Below, in pieces: positions 11,040 through 24,506 of a stretch of DNA of 64,000 nucleotides. Under the pieces are notes generated by a model. It had not been told where the DNA came from. It searched no databases and saw nothing but the letters and a program-made list of their open reading frames with translations. The position numbers were made by a program, and so were the translations under genes. The DNA comes from Oxytricha trifallax (taxonomy: Eukaryota > Ciliophora > Spirotrichea > Sporadotrichida > Oxytrichidae): positions 1-64,000 of the forward strand of contig ARYC01018531.1 in assembly GCA_000711775.1 (NCBI GenBank). The letters run 5' to 3'. How positions within the stretch are numbered: position 1 is the stretch's first letter; the number at the start of each line of letters is the position of its first letter.

Positions 11040-14000
11040 AAATTTTTTCCAGAGAATTTTTCCTTAGCAAGTTGAATTTATTTCTCAAATATTTAATCCC
11101 CTCTATGGTCTTTATTTTCAAGATATTTGTAGTATTAAAAAGCTATCTTTAATTATTATTATTTTAAGTAACTGACTAATATATATATGTAATTTCTAAG
11201 TTAAAAATGCATAATATTTTTTATAATTGTGAAAGGGATTAGTTATCTACATGTAATAAGGATAAGCTGTTTAATGATTTCAACTCAAAAAGTTAATTAA
11301 TAAAAAAAAAGTAAATCATAGTAAGTTATAATTGAAATTTTTAAGATTTACTTTAACTAATTTTAAAAAAAAAAGAATGACGATTCCTTTATAGTTAAAG
11401 TTAATATTGCATTTGCTCAAGGTTAACTTCAGCAATTTCAAATGAGGGATTTAAGTTAGTATCATTAGGATTTGTAAATCCCATATACTTTATATGAAAT
11501 TATATAACATTTTAATTGTAAAGCTAAAATGTTTTTTAAGTTTTAAGATTGATTTTTAAATCATAAACATTTGTAATATATATTAATTAATTTTTTCAAC
11601 TAAAATAAAAAATAACTACTTAATTCTTAACAAAATATTTTGGGGTTGATTGGTATGTTAAAATCAATAATTTTTATATCAAATCTTTTATTAAAGAATT
11701 ATATTTTTTATAGATAAAATAAATCCATACTCAATTCTTTTAGTGCTGGATCTTAAGATGTTAATTATCTGGAAAGTAAGTTCATTTATATTTAAATATG
11801 TAATAAATTTTATTAAAAAATATTCTATAAATTCGTTTAATGAATAACTCGTTGCTTTACCTTCAGAATATCGGAAGAATTTTACAATAGTGATTTAATA
11901 AATTAAATAGAATATATATTTTGCCATTTTATATATTAAAAAGTATTAAAAAATATGAATCAAAAAATACCAATTTTTCAAAGCAAACATGTTCGGCTTT
12001 GACAAAGAAAGTCTTTATTAATCCAACAAATGATTCATTAAAATCCACATGAATTCTAAAAAATAAACTCAGTTTTCTATTAGTATTGAATCTTTTAAAT
12101 TATTTATTATGCAATAATTGGTAAATTTATTGAAAGTACAATATAATTTTTGTTTATACAGTTATACAAATTCATAATATATTCAATATTTAATTTTGTT
12201 TATAAATAATTTAATCGCTTTTATTATATAAACAAATCTCTGCTTCTAATTAAGTATAATTTAAAGATATTTTGATATTTGAGCGCAATCTATCAGTTAC
12301 AAATTTTCCATTGCTATTTCTTCGAAACTGGACATATTATTACTGCATGCTTTTAAAAATTCAATGTTTTAGTCAAATATTATGTGCTCAAACTATTATT
12401 TAATTTGTAATTTATTTTTACATTTAAATATAATTGTACATAAAAATAATAAAGATTAAGCAAAAATATAAATCCTAGGGGGGAGAGTTTCCTCCCCAAA
12501 GTTTTAAATGCACCCAAAGGGAAAGATTCCTGCACCCTTCGGAAGTTTTCTCTTCATACATATAAATATATAATTTTTATAAATTTTTAAGAATCTTTAT
12601 CATCAAATATGCTATAGTTATTTATAATCTAGCATAAAATATCATTTCTACCTATAAAATGAATTCAAATTTTAATGAAAATTATATTAATTATTTATAA
12701 AAAAACAATGATATTATATTTGCAATCTTTTTAAAAATATATAATTTGATAAAAAAAATGAATACTATTATACCTTAAACATTTTATATTATAAAAAGTT
12801 GTTTTGTATATGTATTTGATTATTGAAATTGGAATTTGTAATCTTCTAATATTTTAATTGCCAAAAAATAGTAATTTTAATGTTGGGGAAAAAAACTCCC
12901 GAAGGAGTCAGGAAACTTCCACAGGAAGCGGGAAAATTCACGGGGCAGGAAACTTACTTCCCCAAACCCTAGAATCTTTATATTTTTTTTCCTTAGATCA
13001 TACAATAAAATGTCAAAGTTATCTATTTATATAATAAAGTGAACTCATAAACAATATAAAAATGAACTCTCTAGAAAGAATAATTTATTCATTTAATTTT
13101 ATAAATGGTATTATTTTTATCAACATAGCAATTTTTGAGATACAATTCATGCAAATGTGTAGGTAATTAATGAAATATCTCATATGATCTGTGTACATCG
13201 AATTCCCTTATGATTAACTTTTTCAATGTTTTTGGGAATTTCATTGGTCTATGTTAGAAGAAACCAGGCGAAATCACACTCAAAGAGAGACTTAATTCTA
13301 TTTATTAATTTTAATTTCATATTTTTCAAACTTTTTAAGAATATTTTGATTAAAAGTTTAAAATTTTTATTAAAAACTATATTTTAATTCTTGAAGAAAT
13401 TTTAGTTCAGGTATAAATTAAATTTTACCTGGTATAGTGGGTGGATTATCTAAATACAACACTCTTAGCTGTTTTTAATTAAAGAAATCAATAAAATCCT
13501 ACATTCTCTCTTCAATCTAATTTAATTTATGATACACACTTTTCAAATTGAAATATTTATTGATAATTTGCAGGAGAAATAATTCTAAATTATTGAATGA
13601 CAGAGAAATAAATTTGAAGTTTATTAAGTTTCACAAATTGATGTTTCTCTAAATATTCTTGAAGGAATCTTAAGGTAAGATTTTAGCATATTTAGGCATT
13701 TAATGACGTGTAGCCCTTTTTGAAAGTTTTTAGGAAAATCTAGTCATATACTGATTGATAAGCTTTTTAAAATTTTAGGAATCTTATACAATTAATATTA
13801 AAAAGCAATGTCTCTGTAGCTTTTATCTTTTGCATGGTACAAAATTGATTATAATTAATTAACCTGGAATATATTATTAATTGGTAAATTAAGAATCAAT
13901 AAGTATAAATAATGCTATATTTATATTTTTCTTATAGACGTTATCTTTTGTAAATTTCCTCGATGATGTATTAACACCCATCATATACATAAATATTTCG

Positions 14001-14176
14001 TTTCTATCGAAAGCGCTAGATAGCACATCGACTAAAACATACTTTGATTTCAATTTTCCTATGTGAAAAAATTTCTAAGGTTGAGCCTATTTCTTTGGGT
14101 TGTCCACCTGATAATCTATAGCTTCTGGAAAATCTTTTACAACTATCTAGTCTTGTTATTATTGGTCAGATTGCAT
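11040..14176 (-). CDS. LRR-like protein gene, divergent relative of the tandem family
   Basis: The ATG at 14176 starts MQSDQQQQDQIVVKDFPEA, then KFFHIGKLKSKYVLVDVLSS and AFDRNEIFMYMMGVNTSS. The last two parts align with the N-terminus of the three tandem copies (IGKISQKYIILDILSSAFEK), showing common ancestry. Further minus-strand coding blocks are at about 13600-13740 (FLKTFKKGYTSLNAQICQ, LTLRFLQEYLEKHQF) and 13430-13520 (DFFNQKQLRVLYLDNPPTIP), both LRR-like. A last block at 11040-11150 could belong here or to the acidic gene on its left. Blocks are separated by AT-rich DNA and an inverted-repeat insertion at about 12450-13000. The family probably forms a leucine-rich-repeat scaffold for protein binding; partner unknown. 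Confidence 0.6.
12450..13005. repeat. Inverted-repeat insertion with G/C-rich ends
   Basis: The left end reads ATAAATCCTAGGGGGGAGAG and the right end CCCCAAACCCTAGAATCTTT, imperfect inverted repeats extending about 100 bases inwards with motifs CTTCGGAAGTTTTC / GAAACTTCC and CCCAAAGGGAAAG. The inner 350 bases are AT-rich without coding features. It behaves like a diverged non-autonomous inverted-repeat element placed in an IES or intron of the LRR-like gene. Confidence 0.6.
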
Positions 14177-14453
14177 TTTTTATTCTGGCAAATTAATAAA
14201 TATAAATAATACTTAATAACACATAAAGCTATTTAACGTACTTTCAGAAATTAAAGATTAATAGATTTTTATCAGTTCTATTTTCATTATTTATATAAAA
14301 TAAAAGAATGATGCTATAAAAATAGGAATATAATCATATATGAGATTTACATGTGCAATTTTTCTTTAAAAATTTATAATGATTAAATCTAGATAAATAA
14401 TTAATTTTAATTTTTTAATTTTCTTTTATAACTTAAAATTCTTTCAAAAAAAT

Positions 14454-17400
14454 TCATTCTTAGCTTACTTTAGTATAAATCTCATGTTTTGGTCCAGTAA
14501 TTATATTTTTAGTATAAAGTTATTATTTACTGAGCTCAATCCCCATATTTGTGAAAATTAATTTATTCTTTCTTTTGTACATACTTTTTGTTATACTTTC
14601 TAGATCTACTGGATTTAAAGAATTGTAAAATAAATTAGAAGATATTATATATATATAACAGGATAGTTAATCTCAAGTTCTTACAAAATATGTGAAGTTC
14701 TTATATAAGTTTATAAATGTTAATTTTTTAAGTTTATTTTCTAATTAGTTATTTAATTAGGTTTAAACTCTTCTTATTCTTGCATGCTATTAAAGAGCAC
14801 CTTTTGGATTTGATTAATAAAGGAATACTTTTGAAACATGGAAATTTACTTAGTTAGTTTATTTGATTAACATCAATTAAGTTTTAACATATCACTGATT
14901 AATACTAAAATTATACCTTCAATCTTAGTCGTGACGTAGACATATCTGAGTGAGTTGACGTGGCATTCATGAAGTAGAAAACTCCGAAAAAGCCAGTCTC
15001 GCTATCACCTAGTCTCCTCCCAAATCAAGATGTCATCCAGTTATAACCCGTGGACAGAGCTCGTATAAATCAACTAGTGTGACAGAAGCTGGAGAAAAAC
15101 GCTTACCGGTCCCACTGCTGCTGGGAAACTACCCTGTCTTTTCGCTGTGGTAGCTTCAGCACCCTCACCTGTGTGGGAGAAAAATCCTTATCGTTGGCTT
15201 CTGAAATTTTACTTAAATTAAATTATTTATAAATTTATTATTTGCAGTAAAAAGTTAGTCAATTTTAACAATCTTGGGCTCATTCTATAAGAAATTCCAA
15301 ATTAGCTTAACTTTATTAATATTGGCTGATCTAATTTATCGGAACCTGTACCTAGCCAATAGTAATATAGTTTAGCTAAGTTTGAATTTCTTATAGAATG
15401 AGGCGAAGATTGTTTAAACTGAACAACTAATAACAGCTAATAATTTAATATAATAATTTAATTCAAAAAAATTTCCCTATTTATAAAGTAATTCCACAAT
15501 ATTACAATTATATTATGATCTTTATAAATTTTTAGTTTTTATTTTTTTCATTAAAAATTTAATTCTATTTTAATGAAAATAGTAAGGCAAAGGTTAAAAA
15601 AAAATCATAAAAATTAATTGTTTATAAAAGAGAAAAATTAATAAATATTAAACTAAATAAATAACCTATAAGTAAAAAGTTAATAACTAATTAATAATTT
15701 TATTTATGAAAATTAATTTCTATAAAGAATATTTGTTCTAACCAAGATACATCTCCCCATCCATCGTCCCATACCCACCCCTCCCCACTACCCCCACCTA
15801 ACCCAATCTAAAAAAATATAATTTTTTTTTAAAAAAAAATATTGCTATCACTATTATTTCGAATTATATCGAGGTTAAATGATTAGAGATTTAAATTTTT
15901 GAAAAAAATTTTGAATATATTTTATATAAAATCATATAAAAAAATGGGATTCTAGTGACGAAATTAATTTATCAATTAACAATACTAATATTAGTATTGT
16001 CAAGAAAGATGTATATTCAAACTTTGATGAAGAAAAATTTAATATGAAAAAGAATATGTTAAAGTGAGGAGGGATTTGGGAGAGTGGAAGGGGGTTGGGA
16101 GGGGTTTCTTAGTTAGAACAAATATTGAACATTTTCTAGTAAATCTTTTAAGGTACTGACCATGCTTGTACATTATAAGCCTACAGAATGTTAATATTCT
16201 AAATATCAATCTTTAACTTAAAATATGCGCAAATATATCCAATAATTAGTTGATAAATAAGCAATTATTATATACTTTCTAAGAGTATTTCTAACTGGTG
16301 ATGTTAGTAATTCTTCGAATAGTTTGTCAATTCCATTATCATCACAATATATAAAAATAATACGAAAAATATAAACATCTGAGATATTCAAGCCAATCTC
16401 TAATTCTTCTAAACTTTAAAATTGAGATACATTCTTTATTATTGTATTGATATTATCTGCGAATTGTGATTGATATGAGCATAACACTAATTTTTTCAAT
16501 TGATAAGGCTATCTCGTGAGATTTTCAAGCAACTCTTCATAATTTATATATGTTTAATTAGTATTAATTATAGTTGCTTTAAATTACTTAAAGCAATTAA
16601 ATTGATATAAACTAGAGGTAGAACTATCTTGGATTATATCTACAGTAATTAGATTTTCAAAAGCTATAAGAAAATAATTTTAGCATTAGTTCTAATTATA
16701 ATTTCTGAATCCTTTAAAGTTTATAGAGAAATTAAACCTCTAAAATTGTTCATGAATTTGACCTAATTGTTTAAAGAACTTATTATTTTAGATGGATGCA
16801 AAGCTGATGGTTTTATTTTTTTGTTAAATAATATTCTTCCTGCACCATATTTTTTATTATAAAGAGTTTTCAATAATATGACTGATTAAACATATAAGAT
16901 GCTATCAATTTTTCCTGAGCTTTTATATTCTAAATCTATTCTTCTATAATAATACACAGTTAGCCCCAGGAATCATCATTAATAAAAATAATTAGACAAA
17001 ATACTTCATTCTATTGAACTCTGAAAATAAATTATTGAAATTTATAGAGTTTAATATTCATTAGTATAACATAGATTTTATATTAAAATATTCCATCCAC
17101 TGCAATTGCTGTATAGTATTAATTAATATATAATGTTAAATTTTATATATAATAAATTTGGATAATCAATCTATTCCATTCCCCATCCTCTAATAAGGAT
17201 AAAATTTAAAGATTATATAAAATGGTTTATAATTCTATGAATTATATTTTGTAAATCTAATTTCAAGTTCTTTTAATTTTGGTAAAATGTTCAAAATACT
17301 AGTGAGCTTTAATACATCTATTTACATTTCTTATTAATTTTAAGCAGAGTCTTAATCTCCAATATGATCTATAAATTAGAATTTTATCTTATTTATTTAA

Positions 17401-20400
17401 AATTAGTTTTAATAAAATATATCATTTATCTTCATTCCTGCTAATAAGTTTAGGCCTAATTAGAAAACCTATAAATATTATTTTCATTATTTTCTAATTG
17501 AACTGTTTTAAAAATACATTTCAATTCATTAATTGATTCTTTTTATGAGAATATTGTAATTACATAAATATTTTTTAAGTTTTTTTAATCTTAATTTTTA
17601 AGAGTAATAGCCCCTGAGGGCCGCTAAAATTATTTTTCTCAGTTTAATAAAATGTTCAAAAAATGATTAAATCATAAAATCATGTTATAATGTATTAATA
17701 AGGTCTGAAATGACTTTTCCAAGGAATTCAGAGCAACAAAGAATGTAGTAAAATTTTACATTAAAATCATAAAAACATAAGATTGACTTAATATTGATAA
17801 AATACATAACATTTGGAAATTCTAAATTCGAAATAAATTAAAACTAACAATGAAATAATATGCATAAATTAGTTTTGATAAATATGAGAAAATTACTATA
17901 TAATGTGAGAGATAATTGCATTTTTGCTATCTGTATTACTAACTGTAATTCATTTTATTTTTAGGAATTTAATATTATTATATTTTCTTAAAATTTTCAA
18001 TTTGAGCGAACACATAGTTTTGTGATGAATATCAGCTAATTATCTACTTATGTTATCAATAATGCTAGTAAGGGATATATCACTATTGTCTCTCTCTTTG
18101 TTCTGCAATTAAACTTCTTGTCATTCCTAGTGAAACTATGAACATCCACAATCCTTATCTATAAAAGTATATTTAATTAAGAAAAAAATCTAAAAATTAT
18201 GATAAAATTAATGATATTTTGAATTGTATTGTTTTATTATAGAAAAATATGAGAAAAACTTACTTTATTGAACATTAAGGACTTGCTTTTTTGAGATCCA
18301 TTTTTAATTGTAGATAATGAATTTTATTTCTGTTTTTATTTAACTAGCAATTAATTTTAAATTTCAAAGATTTATGAATGATATTACTATTTTTTCTAAA
18401 TATTTTATGTATAATATATTTGTATTTTCACGAATTAAATTACTAACATAATGATAAACTGCTTTAAAAATTTGTATCACAATCGTTGAGGTATAATTAT
18501 TTTTTTTTAACATTAATAAAAAGCTCTTCATGTTATTATAGCAGTTTATCATTATATTAGTAATTTAATTAGTGAAAATACAAATATATTATACATAAAA
18601 TATTTAGAAAAAATAGTAATATCATTCATAAATCTTTGAAATTTAAAATTAATTGCTAGTTAAATAAAAACAGAAATAAAATTCATTATCTACAATTAAA
18701 AATGGATCTCAAAAAAGCAAGTCCTTAATGTTCAATAAAGTAAGTTTTTCTCATATTTTTCTATAATAAAACAATACAATTCAAAATATCATTAATTTTA
18801 TCATAATTTTTAGATTTTTTTCTTAATTAAATATACTTTTATAGATAAGGATTGTGGATGTTCATAGTTTCACTAGGAATGACAAGAAGTTTAATTGCAG
18901 AACAAAGAGAGAGACAATAGTGATATATCCCTTACTAGCATTATTGATAACATAAGTAGATAATTAGCTGATATTCATCACAAAACTATGTGTTCGCTCA
19001 AATTGAAAATTTTAAGAAAATATAATAATATTAAATTCCTAAAAATAAAATGAATTACAGTTAGTAATACAGATAGCAAAAATGCAATTATCTCTCACAT
19101 TATATAGTAATTTTCTCATATTTATCAAAACTAATTTATGCATATTATTTCATTGTTAGTTTTAATTTATTTCGAATTTAGAATTTCCAAATGTTATGTA
19201 TTTTATCAATATTAAGTCAATCTTATGTTTTTATGATTTTAATGTAAAATTTTACTACATTCTTTGTTGCTCTGAATTCCTTGGAAAAGTCATTTCAGAC
19301 CTTATTAATACATTATAACATGATTTTATGATTTAATCATTTTTTGAACATTTTATTAAACTGAGAAAAATAATTTTAGCGGCCCTCAGGGGGCTATCAC
19401 CCATTTTTACTATTATTTAAAAATTAATGAAATTTGAGAAAAAACCAATTTATATACAACTTCCTATAATATATTTATGAAAAGTAAGTAAAAATTAAAT
19501 GAAATTAGCAATAGCAATAATGAAATTCAAATAAAAATTATAATGATAAAATTCATTAACTAGGTTTAAAAATAATACCGTATCAATTTAGTTTTATAAC
19601 TGTTTAAAGGAAATGGATTAGTTACACTTTTACTTTAAAATGATTGGATAATAAATTATTCTACAATTAATCATCATTTTTACTAATAAGTTATACAAGA
19701 ATAGATTTAGAGTTTAATTTGTTACTATGTGAATTTATATATTTATCTATAAGATACTTCTTTAGTTTTATAAATATTCTCACTTTACTAAACCTGATAT
19801 GGATCATTATTTATTTTTATTTCATCTTTTTCTATTTCTGTATTTTTTTCATACAATTATTGCAAATATTTCCATAAAAAATAACTGTCATCTGCAGAGT
19901 CTAAGTTATAAATTCATAAACATTTTAATATAATTAATAATTAATTGAGCAATATAAATTTAGGTTTTTTTTTAAGTTTTCAGAGTTATATTAGTATATT
20001 GAATTAATAATTTGATAGTCTTGTCTATAGTTTTGATCATTAATCTTATAATTATTAATTTCTGCTATTACCAAACATACCAGATATCTCTTCAATATAT
20101 AAATTATAAATAATATAATTTAAAAACTCAATTCCTAAAAATGTTCTTTAGAAAAATCTAGGAGAGTTAAGCTTCTCAGTGTCTTAAGCAGAAATTTTAA
20201 ATTTATTAAACATATTATTAATAAACAATGAATTGAAAAAGCTTTAACCAGTATCAGATTGTGATAACTTATCCAAAGTTAAACTTCTTAAATTTAGATT
20301 GGGAATCAGGGTAAGCAACTCCAACATCTAGAAATTGTAATCTATGGAATATTTAAATATTTTTAATATAAAATATTATTTACAATTAATGCATAAAAAT

Positions 20401-23400
20401 CTATCCTAAGATGTTTTAGTTGAGGAACTTAATTTTTAAATATATGTAATCCCCATGTTCTGTCACTCTTGTATAATCGCATTCTTTAATTTAATTATAA
20501 AAATAAGTAAATTCATATCATTAGAAGTCTAATTTTGATTTAATTTTTAATTATAAAACTCAACATTTATAGAAAAACCTTTGCCATAATGAAAATTTTA
20601 AATGTAAAATAAAGTTATAATTTTAATAGTCCTGTGAATATTTTGAGTGGCAAATATATCTCTCAAAATTCCTAATGTAATCATTAACATATTAAGATAT
20701 CACACTCTAAGAAAGGTAAATATGAATTTAATAGTCTTGTAATAAAATAATATTTTTTTCTAATTCAAAATTAATTTTTAATTCTTTGATTGTGAGTATT
20801 AATTTACTTTATGGTTAAATGTTTTAAATATTTAGAAAGAGAGAAAAAGAATATTATATCCAATTTTTCTTAAAACATCATTGATAACTTTTTTTAAATG
20901 TTTTATACAAAATAAATAAAAAAGAATTTCAGGAAAAAAGTTCATTTTTTGTTAATAAAAATTACATATTATATAGAAAAAACCGCAGTTTCTTATAAAA
21001 ATTCTCCAAATTTAATTTGGGTGTTTAATAATTTAAAAGTATTAAAAATAAATAATTTCTATTTAATCTTAAAATTCTATATTTCATTCTAAAGGCCTTG
21101 TCTTTTACATCGTTTTAATAATCCTCGTTGAATTTAAAATAAGCAAATTAAAAAATCATTATTTTTACTATTTTGTGTGAGCTAACTTTATTGTAATACT
21201 TTCAACTTTGTAAAATAACCCCAAAATGATCTCGATTATTGGTAAATTTTAAATTTCGATTAATAAATAAAAATTATGAAAAAATACTATCATGTTATAA
21301 TATTTACAAGACTTACATAAAAGGAATGTTTAAGTTAACTTTTAATTTTCTTTTATAGTTAAGCCTAGTTTAAATACATAATATTTAGATGATTAATTTC
21401 TTTATAATTTAATCTAAATAAGAATAAGTATAATAATTCTAAATTATAGTAAATATATCTAGATAGTTTGGCTTTAAAGTATAAAGTATAATGTTTCCTT
21501 TAAATCTTCTATTTGAAATATTTCAAGAACTGGTAATGTCAGTTCTTGAAAGTTATATTAATTTTATTTGAAGGCATTCATAAAATCCTTGAAGTGAGAG
21601 ACTAATTATGTTCTGAATCCTAGAGTACAAATAGATGTGAAAATTATTTGTTAAAAAATAAGAAAATAATTATTGTGTTATTTATCATGTGAATTGATAT
21701 AATAAATAATTTAAAAAATAGTCAATCATACAATTTTTTACTAACTAATTTTAAAATACAGTTATTATAACTGCTTAATTAAAAGGAAAAAAATATATAA
21801 TTAAATCGTCAATTTTATTTTTCTTAAAAAGACCATGCCATGATAATAATAACACATTAAAAATATTATTGATAATTCTAATAATTTATTTATTTTTTAT
21901 TAGATTAAATTATTTTAAATTTATTAAAACTATTTTGTTGATTGTAATAATTAAATTAATAGTGAAATGAATAAATTTAAAAAAAATTTTTATATACTAA
22001 AGTACAAATCGATTTTTATCTCAAATCTTGAAAAAGAACTTCATAATTATAAATTTAACAGTTTTTTAGGTGCAATTCTTATAGATTCTGAGGGATTCTT
22101 TCAAGTATCCTAAAAATACATAAAAAATAGGGAAATTGGTATAAATGCAAATGAGGATTAAGAAACATTAAATATGACAGTCATGTTTTAATATATCGAT
22201 TTTAAATTAAAGTTTAAGCATCTTAGTACATTATTAAATATATTACAATAGAATTTGCTTGTCTGAATTTCACTAATTTTTTAATCGTCAAGATCTCCAG
22301 TTAAGAAATCGAATAAATATTGGTTCTTCTCATTTAGTGGAAAGGAAGCTTTGTGAAAAATCTGTGGTAATCATAAAAAAGGCCGAAGCAGAATACTTTG
22401 AGAATAAAAAGTAGAATTTTTTTTATTTGTTCTTAGTTCTTAGGGAAGACAAATTATTTTGTAATAATTGCTTTTTCTAATCGGTAAAATAACACAAATC
22501 GCTCATCATCTTTAATAATGAATTTGTGAGAGAGATTACCTGATATTTATTACGAATATATGAAATATTGTCTGTTAGTTATGCTCAATTCTTTGCTTAA
22601 TTAAAAATTTTATAAATTTCAAACAATATTTATGTCTAATCTATTATTATTAAAAACATGACAGTTATATTTAATGTTTCTTGATCTTCATTTGCACTTA
22701 TACCAATTTACCTATATTTTATGTATTTTATCGATAATAAATTTGATTTAGATATATTCAAATCACTCAGTTTTAAGATTCTCAAGTTTTAGGGGAATTA
22801 GAATTTTTATGTCAATTGAGTAAATTTCAAGTTTAGTTCTAAATAAAATAAATAAATTTTATGATAAATATTCTTAAAGATGAACAAGTTGGGCAAGATA
22901 AGTCAATTTTGATTGTGATCTGTCATCACCAATTAACCCTAATTTTTTAAGTTTTAATTTATTGAAGGTTGAAAAATTTGACTCAAAGGTGTCTTGGATA
23001 TTTGTCAATTAAAACTATAAAGCTTCAACTTCAACATGTGGGAATTCCGCTTTGTAATCTTGAATAAGTTATATTCATTATAACATTTAAATATAGTTGG
23101 AATTCAAGATAAGAATTTATTTTTGCTGATATGATGTCTACTCCGCTCTTCTGCGTACTTAAGAATATTTAATCATTTACATTTCTTAATTTAAATTAAT
23201 GGCAAATTATTAAAGGAAACATACTTGAATGATTATTTTATATGTAATTTAAAATTTGATTGTCTTTTTTATTCTTTCTTTGGCTATATCTTCAATCATC
23301 TATAAAATATAAAGAATAAATTTATTACTGCAATCAATTAATTTAATTTATATACATTTTCCTAAACATACTTCCTTGAGCTTCTATTTACCTTCATCAT

Positions 23401-23529
23401 AAACTTATAAAGCTCATTTTTTTCAAAAGCTCTGCTCAAAATGTCTAGTATAATGTATTTTTGAAAAATTTTTCCAACTTTAAAGTATTTTTTCGTTGAG
23501 CTTACTAAGTATATGTAATTTTAAGACAT
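14454..23529 (-). CDS. LRR-like protein gene, tandem copy A
   Basis: Starts at the ATG of 23529 (MSQNYIYLVSSTKKYFKVGK, then YIILDILSRAFEKNELY) and ends at TGA 14454-14456 after FTNMGIELSKQQLYTKNI and GPKHEIYTKVSQE. Recognisable leucine-rich repeats include LPKLKELEIRFTKYN (about 17240-17290), MLELLTLIPNLNLRSLTL (about 20290-20340), EELLENLTRQPYQLKKLVL (about 16490-16540) and SHILQELEINYP (about 14660-14700). The N-terminal block (DILSSAFEKNEL) is helical and could be a small F-box-like or other interaction domain, but I cannot assign it. The gene is scattered over 9 kb in many MDSs; it is interrupted by insertions absent from copies B and C. No clear evidence on function. Confidence 0.7.
14930..15210. 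other. GC-rich island of unknown origin in unit A
   Basis: About 280 bases are far richer in G and C than everything around them and have no counterpart at the same place in units B and C. The minus strand is open for about 75 codons (GEGAEATTAKRQGSFPAAVG ... LQLDDILIWEETR), ending in TGA. No tRNA, snoRNA or known RNA motif is evident. It resembles the GC-rich insert of unit B in composition, not in sequence. It may be a gene fragment or part of an element whose right end is the small palindrome at 15265-15430. Confidence 0.4.
15265..15430. repeat. Small palindromic element related to the one at 2416
   Basis: Inverted arms (CAATCTTGGGCTCATTCTAT and complement near 15390-15420) surround a short loop (ATTGGCTGATCTAATTTATC). 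The arm order 'GGGCTCATTC ... GAAATTCCAAATTAGCTTAACTTTA' parallels 'GGGCTCATTCGATACAGAATTCAAAATTAGCTGG' split here as it appears at 2516-2550, so this is a shorter, diverged relative. Confidence 0.7.
15737..16118. repeat. Inverted-repeat element flanked by AATATT
   Basis: Ends TGTTCTAACCAAGATACATC and its imperfect complement (...TCTTAGTTAGAACA). The flanks on both sides read AATATT, a candidate 6-bp target duplication. C-rich (CCACCCCTCCCCACTACCCC) and G-rich inner ends are complementary. Units B and C lack it at the corresponding position. No ORF. Confidence 0.7.
17605..19400. repeat. 1.8-kb near-perfect palindrome (foldback)
   Basis: Two arms of about 860 bases (17605-18465 and 18541-19400) are inverted copies with almost no mismatches and a loop of about 75 bases. 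The outer ends are the only GC-rich parts (AGCCCCTGAGGGCCGC / GCGGCCCTCAGGGGGCT). No conserved protein was found in either arm. The palindrome is absent from the matching places in units B and C, so it was inserted into, or formed within, unit A after the duplication. Confidence 0.92.
22108..22734. mobile_element. TA-flanked inverted-repeat element with empty sites in units B and C
   Basis: Inverted ends of about 90 bases, starting TCCTAAAAATACATAAAAAA at left and TCGATAAAATACATAAAATA reading in from the right, flanked by TA on each side (22106-22107, 22735-22736). Unit B has the uninterrupted site (TTCAAGTAATGAATTTG at about 34600). TA duplication and terminal repeats fit a non-autonomous Tc1/mariner-like element or a TA-type eliminated element. 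No intact ORF was seen in the 450-base interior. Confidence 0.8.
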
Positions 23530-23759
23530 TTTTATAACAAATTTTATAAATTTTCAATCTTTGTATATCTGAACTTTTAATTTTATTAATTAATTATTAA
23601 ATTAAGTTGTTTCATCTTTTTAAATCTTGAATTTAATGAGAATAAAATATGTATATACTTTCATAAATTTCTAAGTTATTTTAACTTTTTTATTTGACCG
23701 CATTAAATATTGAGAAGTAATATTGATTTAGACCTAATCATTATTATTAATAAAAATAC

Positions 23760-23860
23760 CTCATTATAAAATATCAAATACCATGCTTAAATATATCAAG
23801 AGTTGATAAAGTTAATTGGGAGTGGAAATGATCTTAGATAAGCTATTCAAAACCTAAAAT
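23760..23860 (+). pseudogene. 5' fragment of the dihydropteridine reductase gene beside copy A
   Basis: The sequence CATGCTTAAATA... followed by GGGAGTGGAAATGATCTTAG and GATAAGCTATTC aligns with the first MDS of the reductase gene at 42472 and stops matching right after GAAGCCATT of that gene. The frame is closed early (TGA at the eighth codon) and the glycine motif is degraded. It marks the right edge of the tandem unit. Confidence 0.75.
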
Positions 23861-24506
23861 AACATCAATAGTATTATATGTATTTTGATTTTTATTGTAA
23901 AAACTTTGTTGAAAATAGGCAAAGTTTAGATGAGATTATCCACTGCCAAAAGAGACTACTTTGCGATTAAAGTTAGCCGCCATGTTGCAATTCAAATTTA
24001 ATTTTTATTATTAATAAGTAAAAACCTCTATGGATATTGTAACTCTGTAAAGGAATTGCCATAGCAACAAAAAAGATTGATTATCAAGTGTTAGGCATCA
24101 TATTTATACTAAGATTATTGCAATAAATTTTCTAATTTAATATATATATATATATAATAATATTGATAATGGTAATAACTTATAATAGATTAAGGTTTGT
24201 AATGGTACCAATTAGGTTTTGAATCATTTTGGACCTTTTCCATTAAAACATCATTTTTTTAAAACTAGGTATTAATTCAGTTTTGTTACTATTAAATTGG
24301 TAATTAAAATTAAATGGAATGAGTACTAGTACTATTTAATTTAAACAAAATAAGTACTAATATAATGGAACTAAATAGTTAAAAATGGAGCTCTTTCTCT
24401 AAAATTTTTACAAATGCTTTCAAAATTCTCCACTTATCTTTATCATGTAGACCTCCTATTAGAAACCCATATTTAATAGTTAATTATTAAATATTTAAGT
24501 ACTGCA

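Larger units (their letters stand above)
14440..23860. repeat. Tandem unit A (LRR-like gene plus 5' dihydropteridine reductase fragment)
   Basis: First of three direct copies (A 14440-23860, B 26700-35735, C 36260-42550). Long blocks are nearly identical in all three, for example the stretch around CTGAGCTCAATCCCCATATT (14530, 26795, 36350), whereas spacers between blocks diverge strongly. The conserved blocks read as protein on the minus strand, so they are the MDSs and the diverged spacers the IESs. Unit A holds private insertions: a GC-rich island (14930-15210), two small inverted-repeat elements, a 1.8-kb palindrome and a TA-flanked element. Confidence 0.88.

Noticed and set aside
18364-18552. 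Short ORF at the centre of the 1.8-kb palindrome
   Set aside because: It spans arm and loop, has AT-driven composition and no start context; an ORF through a palindrome loop is easily chance.
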